A DNA stretch of 64,000 nt, from positions 732,818 through 796,817 of the forward strand of contig NZ_JAAOIZ010000003.1 of NCBI RefSeq assembly GCF_013184525.1, read 5' to 3'. The first letter of the stretch is position 1; every line of letters starts with the position of its first letter. The DNA is from Chryseobacterium sp. LAM-KRS1. Its GTDB lineage: Bacteria > Bacteroidota > Bacteroidia > Flavobacteriales > Weeksellaceae. The notes under the pieces are model-generated. The model did not search any database. It was not told where the DNA came from and saw only the letters and a program-made list of their open reading frames with translations. The position numbers and the translations under genes were made by a program. Shown piece by piece: positions 53,313 to 63,119 of the stretch.

Positions 53313-55214
53313 TTAGTGTTTTGCCCACCATAGCGGAGTCAGTATAGCATCTTCTGCCCCTAAAAGCTGTACAGCTTTCTGATAACCATCGGGATCTGAA
53401 TTACGGAAACTGCTTGGATACCTTAGTCTCTGAGGAAAATTCTTAATTGAGTTGGTCATATAATTACCTGTTGTAATAGCTGGTAAGTTAACTAAGGGAG
53501 TTTCCACAGCCGGATTTTCAAAAAACGGCAATCCCAGCCTTCGGTGGTCATTCCATGATTCAAGCGGAAGCCACGGCATGTTAGCCAAATACTTTTGCGT
53601 AATGATTTTAGTTAATTTATCATTTTTAAATGCTCCATTTTTGTATATCGTATTAACAGGATAGTTAACAGAGACTGAGACCAAATTATTGGTCGCCGGA
53701 TCTTTGTACTTCATTGTGTGTGTTGCTCCAGGTTCCGAAATATGACTGTATGCAACAGAAGTTCCGTCACGGTTATAATCGGTAGAAGCAATATACTGTC
53801 CGTAAAATTGAGAAACCCCATTATAAGTAAAGCTATCCTGGATCCCTTTGTTATAGGCGACTTCATCGCTCATTGGAGTAGACCATCCTTTCAAAGCAGC
53901 TTCTGCAATCAGGAAATAAGATTCCCAGCTCGCAAAAAATATCCTGGAATTAGCGCTTTCCCTGTATTGCTTACCCAACGCCGGTGCACGGCCAATTAAT
54001 CCTCGTAATCCATTCCTTTGTCCTTTTTCGGCCCAGTTTCCAATAGTAAATGCATTCCAAGTATTGACTGCATTTACAGTAATGGTCGTATTATCTGAAA
54101 ATTTAAGTTCTCCATAATTGGTTTTCGCATCGTTGGTATAAGTAGGATAAAGAGAATAAATAGGATTGTTAAAATCACCGGGAATGTAAAATGTTTTGTA
54201 TGCCCTAGGATCCATTTTGTTCGGAATTCCATCCAGCCAATATCCTGCGGATGGATCATTAGTAAGTTTTGTAAACTGCTCATCATATCTTATTCCAATA
54301 TAATCTTCGTCCCGTATTGCACTATGCTTATCAGCGCTAAGTTGATCTGCAGAATTTATACCTCCCAATCCAACATATAGATTGTTAAGAGTAGCAGATA
54401 ATAACTGTGAATTCCATTCACGCGACATCACACCGGTAAGAGCGTCCCATCCCGGTTTTTCCGCGACACTAAAATTTTCGCTACTTACGCTTATAAAATT
54501 ATTAGTTGCCACAGCCGCCTCAAATTCTGATTTTGCCTTAGCCGGATCTACTTCAGAAATTCTCATTGCTATTCTCATGCGAAGCGAATTGGCATATTTA
54601 ACCCATAAATTCCATTTTAATTTATAGGCAAGATCATATTTTGAGATATTGTCCGCAGGCACCGGCTGATTAAGATCGATTTTGCCCACAGCATCTTTTA
54701 ATTCCTCCAGGATATAGTAATATACTTCTTTTTCAGAATTAAAATCAGGATTAACTGCCTGAAATGCCTGGATCGGCTGAGGTCCAAAATTATCCGAAAA
54801 CTCACTCATTAGATAGGCTCTCCATATACGGGCAACCTGAATCAAATTGTCATAATGAGGCAGCCCCTGACCCTTAGCTTTCTTTTCATTGGCAATTTGA
54901 ATGGTAGCATTGGCATTATTCAGCCATTGTGAGATATACTTCCAATATTCCACACTCCACGCATCATTATCCGTACCGCCGGCTATACCTGTACTGAGAT
55001 GCTGCCTTGCTGCTGTTTTCCAGTATAACACAAAAACTCTTTCTGCAATATTGGGATCTTGCTGTGCTCCTAAGATTGAACTGTTTAAAAAATATTCAGG
55101 CTGTACCTGATCAATATTGGCAGATAACGGATCTGTATTAATTTCTTCAAAATCTTTACATCCTGAAAATGCTACAAAAATTAATACGAGAAGTGTAATT
55201 ATATATTTTTTCAT
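53313..55214 (-). CDS. SusD/RagB-like outer-membrane lipoprotein
   Basis: 633 residues. Lipoprotein signal VAFSGC19; FEEINTDPLSANIDQVQPEY opening of the SusD_like group; C-terminal ITQKYLANMPWLPLESWNDH and PLWWAKH. Longer than the other two SusDs here. Partner of the SusC encoded just upstream; near a PadR gene and gentisate operon, so it may bind an aromatic or glycoside ligand. Confidence 0.92.
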   Translation of the reverse strand: MKKYIITLLVLIFVAFSGCKDFEEINTDPLSANIDQVQPEYFLNSSILGAQQDPNIAERVFVLYWKTAARQHLSTGIAGGTDNDAWSVEYWKYISQWLNNANATIQIANEKKAKGQGLPHYDNLIQVARIWRAYLMSEFSDNFGPQPIQAFQAVNPDFNSEKEVYYYILEELKDAVGKIDLNQPVPADNISKYDLAYKLKWNLWVKYANSLRMRIAMRISEVDPAKAKSEFEAAVATNNFISVSSENFSVAEKPGWDALTGVMSREWNSQLLSATLNNLYVGLGGINSADQLSADKHSAIRDEDYIGIRYDEQFTKLTNDPSAGYWLDGIPNKMDPRAYKTFYIPGDFNNPIYSLYPTYTNDAKTNYGELKFSDNTTITVNAVNTWNAFTIGNWAEKGQRNGLRGLIGRAPALGKQYRESANSRIFFASWESYFLIAEAALKGWSTPMSDEVAYNKGIQDSFTYNGVSQFYGQYIASTDYNRDGTSVAYSHISEPGATHTMKYKDPATNNLVSVSVNYPVNTIYKNGAFKNDKLTKIITQKYLANMPWLPLESWNDHRRLGLPFFENPAVETPLVNLPAITTGNYMTNSIKNFPQRLRYPSSFRNSDPDGYQKAVQLLGAEDAILTPLWWAKH

Positions 55215-55224
55215 GGGTATTGTA

Positions 55225-58125
55225 TTAAAATCCTAAGGTTATGGTAAATAAATATGATCTCATGGTCGGAAAGGCAAGGTTTTCAAAACCTACCGCATTT
55301 GAACTTATAGCAAACACTGATTCGGGGTCAATTCCCTTTGCCTTACTATAGATCATCCAAACATTATTTGCTGTGAATGCCACTTTAGCGCTTTTTATCA
55401 CAAACTTTTCAAACATTGTCTTTGGAAAGTTATAAGAAACCTGAATATTTCTTAGTCGTATGTTCGTTGCATCATAAATATTCTGTTCTGTAATACCTAA
55501 ATTTCCTGTGGTAACCGCTTCCCAGTAATTCTGCTGTGTAATCTCTTTAGTGTTGGCTGTAAAACCTCCATTATTTCCGGCAACGACTCCGTCCACTACA
55601 AAATTATCGCGTTTTCCGCCAGGTGCAGTATCTTTCGCTAAACCTGATTTTTGCAATGCTAATTGGGTTCCTGAGAAAAATTCTCCACCGATACGCCCGT
55701 CAATTTGAAAGGAAAGACCAAAATTTTTGTAAACAAAACTATTGGTAAAACCAAATAATGCTTTAGGAGACTGATTTCCCAAATAGAAAAGACCGGTTTC
55801 CTTTTGAGGCGCACCATTTCCATCTACGATCAGTTTACCAAAATAAGGACTGCTTGTATCTTCAACCCTCTTAAATTTGGAGCCGTATATAGCACCATAT
55901 CTTCTTCCAACCTCTGCGAATATGCTTACATCATCAAATCCGCCAAGCGAATATTTAGTAACCTCTCCATCGATCTTATCAATTCTGCTTGTCATTTGGG
56001 AAAAGTTGATATTCATATTCCATGTAAAATCCTGTTTTTTAACAATATCCGTATTGAATACTACTTCAATTCCCTGATTCTGTAGGCCTCCTGCATTGAT
56101 CTTTTTTTTCTCATACCCTGAAAGAGGATTCATTGGCAGGTTGATCAGCTGATCAGTTGCTTTGGTATTGTAATAACTGACATCCAGTGAAATCCGGTTA
56201 AATAATCGCAGATCCAGTCCAACTTCAAATGTTTTAAGTTTTTCATTCCTTAAGTTCGGATCATATAAAATCTTTTTCCGATCTGCTGTTACGTTTCCGT
56301 TAGGATCTTTTTTAACTTCAAAAGTATTGTAGAGTTCATAAGCTTCCAACGAGTTTCCAGTTACAGCATAAGAAGCTCTTACTTTAGCAAAAGATAAAAA
56401 TTTGAGCTTGGTCCCGTTTATTTTTGCAAGCATATCGGTAATAACCAATGAAGTACTTATTGAAGGATAAAAATAAGACCGGTTTTCTACCGTAAGCGTT
56501 GATGACCAATCATTCCTTGCTGTAGCATTAATAAACCAATATCCATCATAATTTATCTCTGCTGCTGCAAAAGCTGAGTTGATTTTTTTATTTAAAATAA
56601 CTTCCCGTATGTCAGGATTACCTACAGAATTATTGATATTAAAAAAGTTGGGAGAAGTCAGATTGGGAGCTGAAAGATAGATCGCATTTGTCCTTGTTTC
56701 CATCATTTGTCCATATATCGATAAGGAACCACCCCATTTTCCAATAATATTGTCCTTTTTGGCATTCAAACTCGTTATATAATTATTCTCATAAAACTTT
56801 TCCTGGCTTGTATTATAAGAATTATTCAGCCTGGATCCCGTCCATGTTTTCGCATTGGCATCCAAAGAATAAAAGTCCGTTCCTAAGCGAACATCCGCAC
56901 TCAGCCAGTCATTGAATTGATATTTAAGATAGCCACTTAGCAAGAAGCGGTCTTTTTTATCTTCATTCAACCTATTGTAAGAAGCCCAATAAGGATTAAC
57001 TCCGTTATTTGTTATCCATCTCTGCGTAACGTTATTCTCGGTCATTCCTTCTTTGTAATCTCTTATATCAATATTTCTCGGCATTAATAAGACACTACCA
57101 TAAGTATTATTATCCAAACCTCCATTAGGACGATTATTTGCCTTGGTACTTATATACTGGATTTTCACATCAGTTGTCCATCTCTTTTGTGCCCCGAAAT
57201 TAGAATTCATTTTAGCCATAAAATTCCATCTTTCATACTTCGAGTTGGGAACCTGACTATTGTCGTATAAATAATTTCCGGAAGTATATAAGTTTGTTCC
57301 CTCGCCCAGGTTTTCCTGAAAACTTATTGTATGTTGGACACTCGTACCTGTCCTGAAAAAACCTTTAAGGTTATCATAGACTTTCATATCTGTTCCATCG
57401 ATCTGAGGTCCCCAGCTGTTTGTATTATCAAGATTACTTGGTAGATTTGGAAGTCCGTTGCTTCCCTGAGCAAAGTTACTTTGCAAGTCGGGCTTCATAA
57501 ATATCTTTTCAAAACCTAAACTTGTGGAGTACGTGATGCCAACTCCTCCTTTCTTTTTGCCGGATTTCGTTGTGATGAGAATAACCCCGTTTCCAGCTCT
57601 TGCACCATATAATGCCGACGCAGCTCCTCCTTTAAGAACAGAAATAGTTTCGATATCGTCAGGGTTAATATCACTTAAACCATTTCCCATATCAGTATCC
57701 GGGTTCCATAAATCATTATTCTTTGCCCCGTCCTGGCTCCTGCCTTTTACTCCGGCTGAATTATTAATGGGAATACCATCCACGACAATTAAAGGCTGGC
57801 TATCTCCTTCAAAGGAATTGAATCCCCTGATATTGATTCTGGAAGATGAAGCTGGTCCAAATCCGCCCTTTACAACCTGAAGTCCCGCCACCTTACCTGT
57901 TAGTGCATTGGTGACATTGTTTTCCTTAGCGTCTACTAAAGCCTGTCCTTTAACATCCTGGAAAGAATATCCCAGAGATTTCTTCTCTTTTTTCACACCA
58001 TATGCAGTAACAACTACTTCATCAATTTTTGAAGTTTTAATTGAATCTGTAGATTGTGCATAAAGCCCATTGAAACAAAAGAATGCAGATTGTAGTAGAC
58101 CAATCCTAAATAGTGTTTTATTCAT
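55225..58125 (-). CDS. SusC/RagA family TonB-dependent outer-membrane transporter
   Basis: 966 residues. Signal peptide (about 1-23); KIDEVVVTAYGVKKEKKSLG signature; plug with NIRGFNSFEGDSQPLIVVDG and ASALYGARAGNGVILITTKS; barrel ending YLFTITLGF. No N-terminal regulatory domain. It has the clearest promoter of the SusC genes in the window, with a possible operator in the spacer. Stop 11 bases from the SusD start: one operon. Confidence 0.93.
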   Translation of the reverse strand: MNKTLFRIGLLQSAFFCFNGLYAQSTDSIKTSKIDEVVVTAYGVKKEKKSLGYSFQDVKGQALVDAKENNVTNALTGKVAGLQVVKGGFGPASSSRINIRGFNSFEGDSQPLIVVDGIPINNSAGVKGRSQDGAKNNDLWNPDTDMGNGLSDINPDDIETISVLKGGAASALYGARAGNGVILITTKSGKKKGGVGITYSTSLGFEKIFMKPDLQSNFAQGSNGLPNLPSNLDNTNSWGPQIDGTDMKVYDNLKGFFRTGTSVQHTISFQENLGEGTNLYTSGNYLYDNSQVPNSKYERWNFMAKMNSNFGAQKRWTTDVKIQYISTKANNRPNGGLDNNTYGSVLLMPRNIDIRDYKEGMTENNVTQRWITNNGVNPYWASYNRLNEDKKDRFLLSGYLKYQFNDWLSADVRLGTDFYSLDANAKTWTGSRLNNSYNTSQEKFYENNYITSLNAKKDNIIGKWGGSLSIYGQMMETRTNAIYLSAPNLTSPNFFNINNSVGNPDIREVILNKKINSAFAAAEINYDGYWFINATARNDWSSTLTVENRSYFYPSISTSLVITDMLAKINGTKLKFLSFAKVRASYAVTGNSLEAYELYNTFEVKKDPNGNVTADRKKILYDPNLRNEKLKTFEVGLDLRLFNRISLDVSYYNTKATDQLINLPMNPLSGYEKKKINAGGLQNQGIEVVFNTDIVKKQDFTWNMNINFSQMTSRIDKIDGEVTKYSLGGFDDVSIFAEVGRRYGAIYGSKFKRVEDTSSPYFGKLIVDGNGAPQKETGLFYLGNQSPKALFGFTNSFVYKNFGLSFQIDGRIGGEFFSGTQLALQKSGLAKDTAPGGKRDNFVVDGVVAGNNGGFTANTKEITQQNYWEAVTTGNLGITEQNIYDATNIRLRNIQVSYNFPKTMFEKFVIKSAKVAFTANNVWMIYSKAKGIDPESVFAISSNAVGFENLAFPTMRSYLFTITLGF

Positions 58126-58147
58126 ATTATATTAATGTGATGTGACA

Positions 58148-58178
58148 CAAACATAATATTTTAATACTATTTAACAAA
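58148..58178 (-). promoter_or_regulatory. promoter of the third SusC gene with possible operator in the spacer
   Basis: On the minus strand TTTG (58178-58175), 19-base spacer, TATGTTTG (58155-58148): exact matches to both boxes. The spacer contains a 12-mer (AATACTATTTAA on the plus strand, 58163-58174) repeated in the PadR/gentisate intergenic region. Confidence 0.75.
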
Positions 58179-58212
58179 GAAGCAAAATCTAAAAAGAGGA
58201 ATTAATGTATAA

Positions 58213-58241
58213 ATTTGAATCTAACACATTTATATTCAAAT
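58213..58241. repeat. 8-bp inverted repeat upstream of the third SusC gene
   Basis: ATTTGAAT (58213-58220) and ATTCAAAT (58234-58241), 13-base spacer, upstream of the SusC promoter. Could bind a regulator; no proof. Confidence 0.3.
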
Positions 58242-58349
58242 CAAAAAAATGACGACAAAGTGAAATATTCCACTATATTTTAACCGGAATATCGTGTTTC
58301 TGTTGCATTATAACAATTAGGAAAATCAGAATATTTACCTAACAGGCTT

Positions 58350-58943
58350 TTACAAATCATTTTCTGAAAAAAAAGAATAGGCAAATTGTCTGATTCGTTT
58401 TGCCTGTTCAACCTCAAACCTTGCCTTGGCAGCAATTTCCCCATAAGCAAAAGCACGCGCCATCTGAATTTTTTTAAACTTCTCTTTTGGAGTAGATTCC
58501 GATCTCATTTTCATCAGCTTGTACTCATTGGTTTGTATTTTATACGTCGCTTCTTCAAGCTGGCGTGCTCTTTTTTCAAATTTTTCAATATGTTTATCTA
58601 TCACAGAAAGTGCCTGTTCTAAAGTACACTTTTCCATGTAAGAAGACCAAAGTAAAAAAGGCTCCCGAATGGGGATATATTGAATATCATCCTGAATCCA
58701 ATCATCAAGCTCTTTTCGACCGGTGTCGGTAAGGGTATACTGCTCCACATTCATTTTTTCTCCCCTGATACTATTTTCAGTTTCTACCAGGTTGCTCTCT
58801 TTCATACTTTTAAGAGCATTATAAATCTGGCTAGCTGTAGCACTCCAAAACGGAACTACTGAAGTACTCAAATTTTGAGCAATTTCGTAACCTGTCATAG
58901 GGGCTATTTCCAACATAGACATAATGATGTGTTTGGTCGACAT
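58350..58943 (-). CDS. PadR family transcriptional regulator
   Basis: 197 residues. N-terminal winged helix (MLEIAPMTGYEIAQNLS ... QIYNALKSMKESNLVE ... TDTGRKELDDW) and a C-terminal helical/coiled-coil dimerisation part (about 105-190). PadR proteins are repressors of genes for phenolic or other small-molecule stress. It is divergent from the gentisate operon and lies upstream of, and in line with, the SusCD genes, so it probably controls one or both. Confidence 0.9.
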   Translation of the reverse strand: MSTKHIIMSMLEIAPMTGYEIAQNLSTSVVPFWSATASQIYNALKSMKESNLVETENSIRGEKMNVEQYTLTDTGRKELDDWIQDDIQYIPIREPFLLWSSYMEKCTLEQALSVIDKHIEKFEKRARQLEEATYKIQTNEYKLMKMRSESTPKEKFKKIQMARAFAYGEIAAKARFEVEQAKRIRQFAYSFFSENDL

Positions 58944-58957
58944 ACAGATGTTTTATA

Positions 58958-58965
58958 CAAATATA
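58958..58965 (-). promoter_or_regulatory. candidate -7 element of the padR gene
   Basis: Minus strand TATATTTG, 15 bases before the start codon; no clear -33. Confidence 0.4.
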
Positions 58966-59006
58966 CTCATTACAATTCTATTTTTTCATCAATCTCAAAA
59001 TATTAC

Positions 59007-59023
59007 TTTAAATACTATTTAAA
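59007..59023. promoter_or_regulatory. palindrome in the PadR/gentisate intergenic region (candidate operator)
   Basis: TTTAAATA-C-TATTTAAA, two perfect 8-base arms. Its core AATACTATTTAA is identical to 58163-58174 in the SusC promoter spacer, and AAATACTAT recurs at 59184-59192 just before the dioxygenase start. AT-rich background makes chance possible. Confidence 0.4.
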
Positions 59024-59195
59024 AATAATAATACAAAAAAGGATGCATTATCAAAATATTTAAATTTATTCAAATTTAATTTGGAATATTCATTTATTTA
59101 TATCTAAATTTAACATCATCATATTATTTACATCATAAAAGCAATAATCCATATTTTGAAAAAACAAAGTAAAATAATATCATAAATACTATATT

Positions 59196-60278
59196 ATGAA
59201 AGAAAAAGCAGCGTTATACTCCAAACTAAAAGAACAAAATCTAGTTCCTCTTTGGCTTGTCGAGCAAGATGTATTACCGCTACGGCCTAATCCGGCTGCA
59301 ATCCCCTGGCTTTGGAAATGGGATCAACTTTATGAACTGGCAGCAGCTTCCGGAAAGCTCGTAAATCTTGAAGAAGGTGGGGACCGACGTGCTTTAGGAT
59401 TAAGCAATCCAGGGCTTAATGGAAAACCTTATGCCACTGAAACTTTATGGATGGCATTACAATGGTTAAATGGTAAAGAGATCGCTCCTCCACACCGCCA
59501 TATTTCACAGGCCTCAAGATTCATTATCCGAAGCGAGGGTTCTTATAGTACAGTTGAAGGAAATAGAATCTTTTTGGAAAGAGGAGATTATGTACTTAAT
59601 CCCCCCATGCTGTGGCACGACCATGGCTCTACCAATGATAAACATGCGATCTGGTTAGACGCTTTAGACATTCCGCTTACCAACTATCTCAATGCCAATT
59701 TTTTTGAATCCTACCATTTGGATCAACAGGAAATAACCAAAAAAATGAATGCGTCTGTACTGAAGCATGGCAATGGTAATTACCGTCCTTTATGGGAACC
59801 TTCTAATAATGAATATCCTCCGGTATCAGTTTTTAAATGGAAAGACACCCTAAAAGCACTTAATGATCTTAAAGAAGCAGATGAAACGAGTCCTTATGAT
59901 GATGTTGCCCTGGAATACGTCAATTCATTCAATGGAAAGGCAGTCATGAAAACCTTTGGTGCATCAATACAAATGATCCGTCCTAAAGTACATACCAAAG
60001 CCCATCGTCATGTTTCCAGCAATGTATACTATGTTTTTGAAGGAAATGGCTATTCAGTGATAGATGGGGTACAATTTAACTGGTCGGAAGGGGATTTCTT
60101 TGTGATTCCTACCTGGGCCTATCATGAACATTGTAACATTTCAGAGGATTCTGATGCAATCCTATTCTCCGTAAATGATACCCCGCTGATGCAGACACTC
60201 GATAAATACAGAGAAGAACCTTATCTCGAAAACGATGGTTATCAAACCGTTCGCGAAGTCTTTAAAAGTCCTCTCTAA
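59196..60278 (+). CDS. gentisate 1,2-dioxygenase
   Basis: 360 residues, bicupin. The Fe(II) ligands H100, H102 (APPHRHISQASRF) and H141 (LWHDHG) are in place; the second cupin (about 265-325) begins MIRPKVHTKAHRHVSSN. It opens the aromatic ring of gentisate (2,5-dihydroxybenzoate) between C1 and C2 to give maleylpyruvate. First gene of a four- or five-gene operon with FAH hydrolase, DinB-fold protein and MFS transporter; control by the divergent PadR is likely. Confidence 0.93.
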   Translation: MKEKAALYSKLKEQNLVPLWLVEQDVLPLRPNPAAIPWLWKWDQLYELAAASGKLVNLEEGGDRRALGLSNPGLNGKPYATETLWMALQWLNGKEIAPPHRHISQASRFIIRSEGSYSTVEGNRIFLERGDYVLNPPMLWHDHGSTNDKHAIWLDALDIPLTNYLNANFFESYHLDQQEITKKMNASVLKHGNGNYRPLWEPSNNEYPPVSVFKWKDTLKALNDLKEADETSPYDDVALEYVNSFNGKAVMKTFGASIQMIRPKVHTKAHRHVSSNVYYVFEGNGYSVIDGVQFNWSEGDFFVIPTWAYHEHCNISEDSDAILFSVNDTPLMQTLDKYREEPYLENDGYQTVREVFKSPL

Positions 60279-60314
60279 TTCTTCTAATCAATTTAAAATT
60301 TTAAAATACATCCA

Positions 60315-61202
60315 ATGAAATTATTAATGTTTACCGTGGGCTCTTCACAGCCCAAATTCGGGGCTTTTGTTCAGGAAAAAATCATTGATCTTAATGAAAT
60401 TGCCCGCCTGGCAAAGCTTTCCCTGCCTCCCAGTATACAAGAATCTCTAAAAAGCAGTTCCGGATTATCAGATGCTGAAAAAGTTATCGCATATGCTGTG
60501 GCAAACTGGAATCAACTTCCGGAAAATGCGATTTGGAAAGAAGATCAGATTGAATGGCTTCCTATAGTAGGATCTCCCGAAAAAATTGTATGTGTGGGAC
60601 TGAATTATAAGCACCATATTATGGAAATGAAAAGAGAAATGCCTTCCACACCCGTATTATTTGCTAAAATGGCAACGACATTAAACGGACATAGACAAGA
60701 TGTTCCGTATATAGACCTCTCTAACTCTTTAGATTATGAAGCAGAAATGGCTGTTATTATCGGTAAAAAAGGGAAAAATATAAAAAAAGAGAATGCCTTG
60801 GAGTATATAGCTGGGTATTCATGCTTTAATGATGTAACAGTACGTGAATATCAATTTAGAACTATTCAGTGGATGCAGGGAAAAAACTTTGATGGACATG
60901 GACCTATAGGCCCTATGATGGTAACCCCCGATGAAATAGAAGATCTTGCTGCTTCCAGAATTACCCTTCGACTCAATGGAGAAGTAATGCAGGAGTCTTT
61001 TATTGGTGATCTCATTTTTGATGTTCCCACCCTTATTGAAGCTATATCAGAAATCATGACCCTGAATCCCGGAGACATCATCGCCACTGGCACTCCCTCT
61101 GGTGTCGGATTTGGGAGAACTCCAAAAGTATTCATGCAAAGAGGAGATGTAGTGGAAGTAGAAATTACCAATATTGGCTTGCTACAAAATACTATTAAAT
61201 AA
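60315..61202 (+). CDS. fumarylacetoacetate hydrolase family protein (probable fumarylpyruvate hydrolase)
   Basis: 295 residues. FAH-fold C-terminal domain (about 85-290) with metal ligands E142 and E144 in DYEAEMAVIIG and D173 in FNDVTVREYQ, and the ATGTPSGVGFGRTPKVFM loop. Beside gentisate dioxygenase its expected reaction is cleavage of fumarylpyruvate (or maleylpyruvate) to pyruvate and fumarate/maleate. Cytoplasmic. 36 bases after the dioxygenase gene. Confidence 0.9.
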   Translation: MKLLMFTVGSSQPKFGAFVQEKIIDLNEIARLAKLSLPPSIQESLKSSSGLSDAEKVIAYAVANWNQLPENAIWKEDQIEWLPIVGSPEKIVCVGLNYKHHIMEMKREMPSTPVLFAKMATTLNGHRQDVPYIDLSNSLDYEAEMAVIIGKKGKNIKKENALEYIAGYSCFNDVTVREYQFRTIQWMQGKNFDGHGPIGPMMVTPDEIEDLAASRITLRLNGEVMQESFIGDLIFDVPTLIEAISEIMTLNPGDIIATGTPSGVGFGRTPKVFMQRGDVVEVEITNIGLLQNTIK

Positions 61203-61225
61203 ATACGATTCTTAAAACATAAATC

Positions 61226-61729
61226 ATGAGCAATACAACATTAACTCTTGAGGAGATCAAGGAATCTCTTCAACATTCCCAAAAAAAATTCTTGGATTTA
61301 CTAGACAAAGTTGTTCCCACACAAAAGCTATATATAAGGCCTTCGAGCGAAGAATGGTCTTCTGGTATTGTATTCTGGCATATTGGTGAAGCCCGGATTT
61401 TCTTTGTAAACGAAATCCAAAAAGTATTGGATGATCCTTCTATTTCTATTGGTAGAAAAATGGATAATCCAATTCGTTTAGCCAATATAGAAGAAGCGGA
61501 TAAGACTCAACCATCACCAACAGAAATCCGGGACAGGTTGGAAAAAAGCTATACCGAAATTACCCGTTTATTTGAAAAGCTGACCCCTTCCGACCTAGAA
61601 AAGGAAATTCAGCATATGAATCCTAAATTCGGATTAATGAAAGTTAGGGATTTTATTGATCATTTTATCGTTGAGCATGATGCTATCCACGTTGCCCAAA
61701 TTAACAGGGTCGTGAGTCAGATCAACTAG
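61226..61729 (+). CDS. DinB/MDMPI superfamily protein, candidate maleylpyruvate isomerase
   Basis: 167 residues, four-helix DinB fold with the metal triad H52 (FWHIGEAR), H151 and H155 (EHDAIHVAQI). The superfamily includes mycothiol-dependent maleylpyruvate isomerase and bacillithiol-dependent transferases. The gene sits between the FAH-family hydrolase and the transporter of a gentisate operon that has no glutathione-type (GST zeta) isomerase, so the missing isomerase step is the natural job. This is inference: the DinB fold is also used by unrelated stress proteins. Confidence 0.8.
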   Translation: MSNTTLTLEEIKESLQHSQKKFLDLLDKVVPTQKLYIRPSSEEWSSGIVFWHIGEARIFFVNEIQKVLDDPSISIGRKMDNPIRLANIEEADKTQPSPTEIRDRLEKSYTEITRLFEKLTPSDLEKEIQHMNPKFGLMKVRDFIDHFIVEHDAIHVAQINRVVSQIN

Positions 61730-61764
61730 GGATATAATATATTCACATAAAAAATAAAACTTAT

Positions 61765-63057
61765 ATGGACTCTCAAATTTCTGAGCATAAAAGGCTGGGG
61801 CAAACCCAGCCTAATTATGCACTACTATTACTGACTCTGGTATTTGCGCTAGGGTTATTGGACCGGGTAATTTTCAATGTACTGTTGGACCCTATCAGAG
61901 AGGAATTCCACCTATCAGACACTGTGATGGGTTTATTATCAGGCTTCGCTTTCGTTGCATTTTATTCTGCCATGACCTTTCCCGTTGCAAGACTTGCCGA
62001 CCGATATAACAGAAGGAATATTGTGGTTACAGGACTTACTATATGGAGTGCTATGACTGCTTTTAGCGGACTTGTGGCTAATACTCTTCAGCTTACTATT
62101 GCCAGGATCATGGTTGGCTTTGGAGAGTCAATGGGGTCTGCTCCTGGTCATTCTCTTCTTTCCGATTTTTTCCCGAAAGAAAAGCGTCCTAAAGCTTTCA
62201 GCATTTATTCCGGAGGTCTTCACATTGGAATACTGTTAGGCTATATCATTGCTGGTCTTGTAGGCCAAATGTTGGGATGGCGTTATGCCTTCTTTTTTGC
62301 CGGAGCACCCGGACTTATACTTGCTCTCATTATCCGTTTAACAATGAAAGAACCATTACGAGGCAGCTCAGAAGAACATTACAAACTAAAAGAGCTTGGA
62401 ATTCCTTTAAAAGAAGCCCTTAAAGACATTTTTAGCCGGCAAAGTTATCTTCTTGTACTCATCGCAACCACTATGGGAGCTTTCGTGATTTATGCATTAA
62501 GTACGTGGGAAGCAACTTTCCTCAGAAGAATTTATCACTTTAATGGAAAACAAATAGGATTGATTGTAGGAGTGGTGAAAGGGGGAACGGGTCTTGCAGG
62601 TGCCTTTCTTGGAGGATGGCTTTCCAATACCTTTGGAAAGAAAGATTATAAATATATCTTACAAATCCCAGCTATAGCAACATTTTTATGTGCCGCCTTT
62701 TCTCTTGTATTCCTATTTTCCACAAATGCTGCTATGGCCATTATAGGACTCGGTATGACAACATTTTTTCTCGCATTTCATATTGGAGTATCGTGGGGTG
62801 TAGCTCAGACAGTCACACGTGTTGAAGTACGTACACTGGCTGCCGCAATATTAACCATTTCCTGCAACTTTATCGGTCATGGATTTGGCAGTTCTGTCCC
62901 AGGCTTTTTCAATGATCTTTTGTCTGAAACATATAGTGTTAATGCCATACGCTATTCATTGTTATCTGCAACAGGTGTAGCATTGCTAGCAAGTATCATT
63001 TATTGGAAAGCTTCAGGGCTTCTAAGAAAAGACATTAATACAATAGAACAAAGATAG
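61765..63057 (+). CDS. MFS transporter, spinster-like/aromatic acid type
   Basis: 430 residues with 12 predicted membrane helices and the MFS loop-2 motif (GLLSGFAFVAFYSAM ... ARLADRYNRRN). Inner-membrane permease. Fourth gene of the gentisate operon, so likely the uptake route for gentisate or a precursor such as a hydroxybenzoate, after entry through the outer membrane. Confidence 0.9.
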   Translation: MDSQISEHKRLGQTQPNYALLLLTLVFALGLLDRVIFNVLLDPIREEFHLSDTVMGLLSGFAFVAFYSAMTFPVARLADRYNRRNIVVTGLTIWSAMTAFSGLVANTLQLTIARIMVGFGESMGSAPGHSLLSDFFPKEKRPKAFSIYSGGLHIGILLGYIIAGLVGQMLGWRYAFFFAGAPGLILALIIRLTMKEPLRGSSEEHYKLKELGIPLKEALKDIFSRQSYLLVLIATTMGAFVIYALSTWEATFLRRIYHFNGKQIGLIVGVVKGGTGLAGAFLGGWLSNTFGKKDYKYILQIPAIATFLCAAFSLVFLFSTNAAMAIIGLGMTTFFLAFHIGVSWGVAQTVTRVEVRTLAAAILTISCNFIGHGFGSSVPGFFNDLLSETYSVNAIRYSLLSATGVALLASIIYWKASGLLRKDINTIEQR

Positions 63058-63119
63058 ATTTATTCTTACTGTTTTTGATACAACCTATTTTAATTGTTCA
63101 TTTTAAAACTTATATCTCT

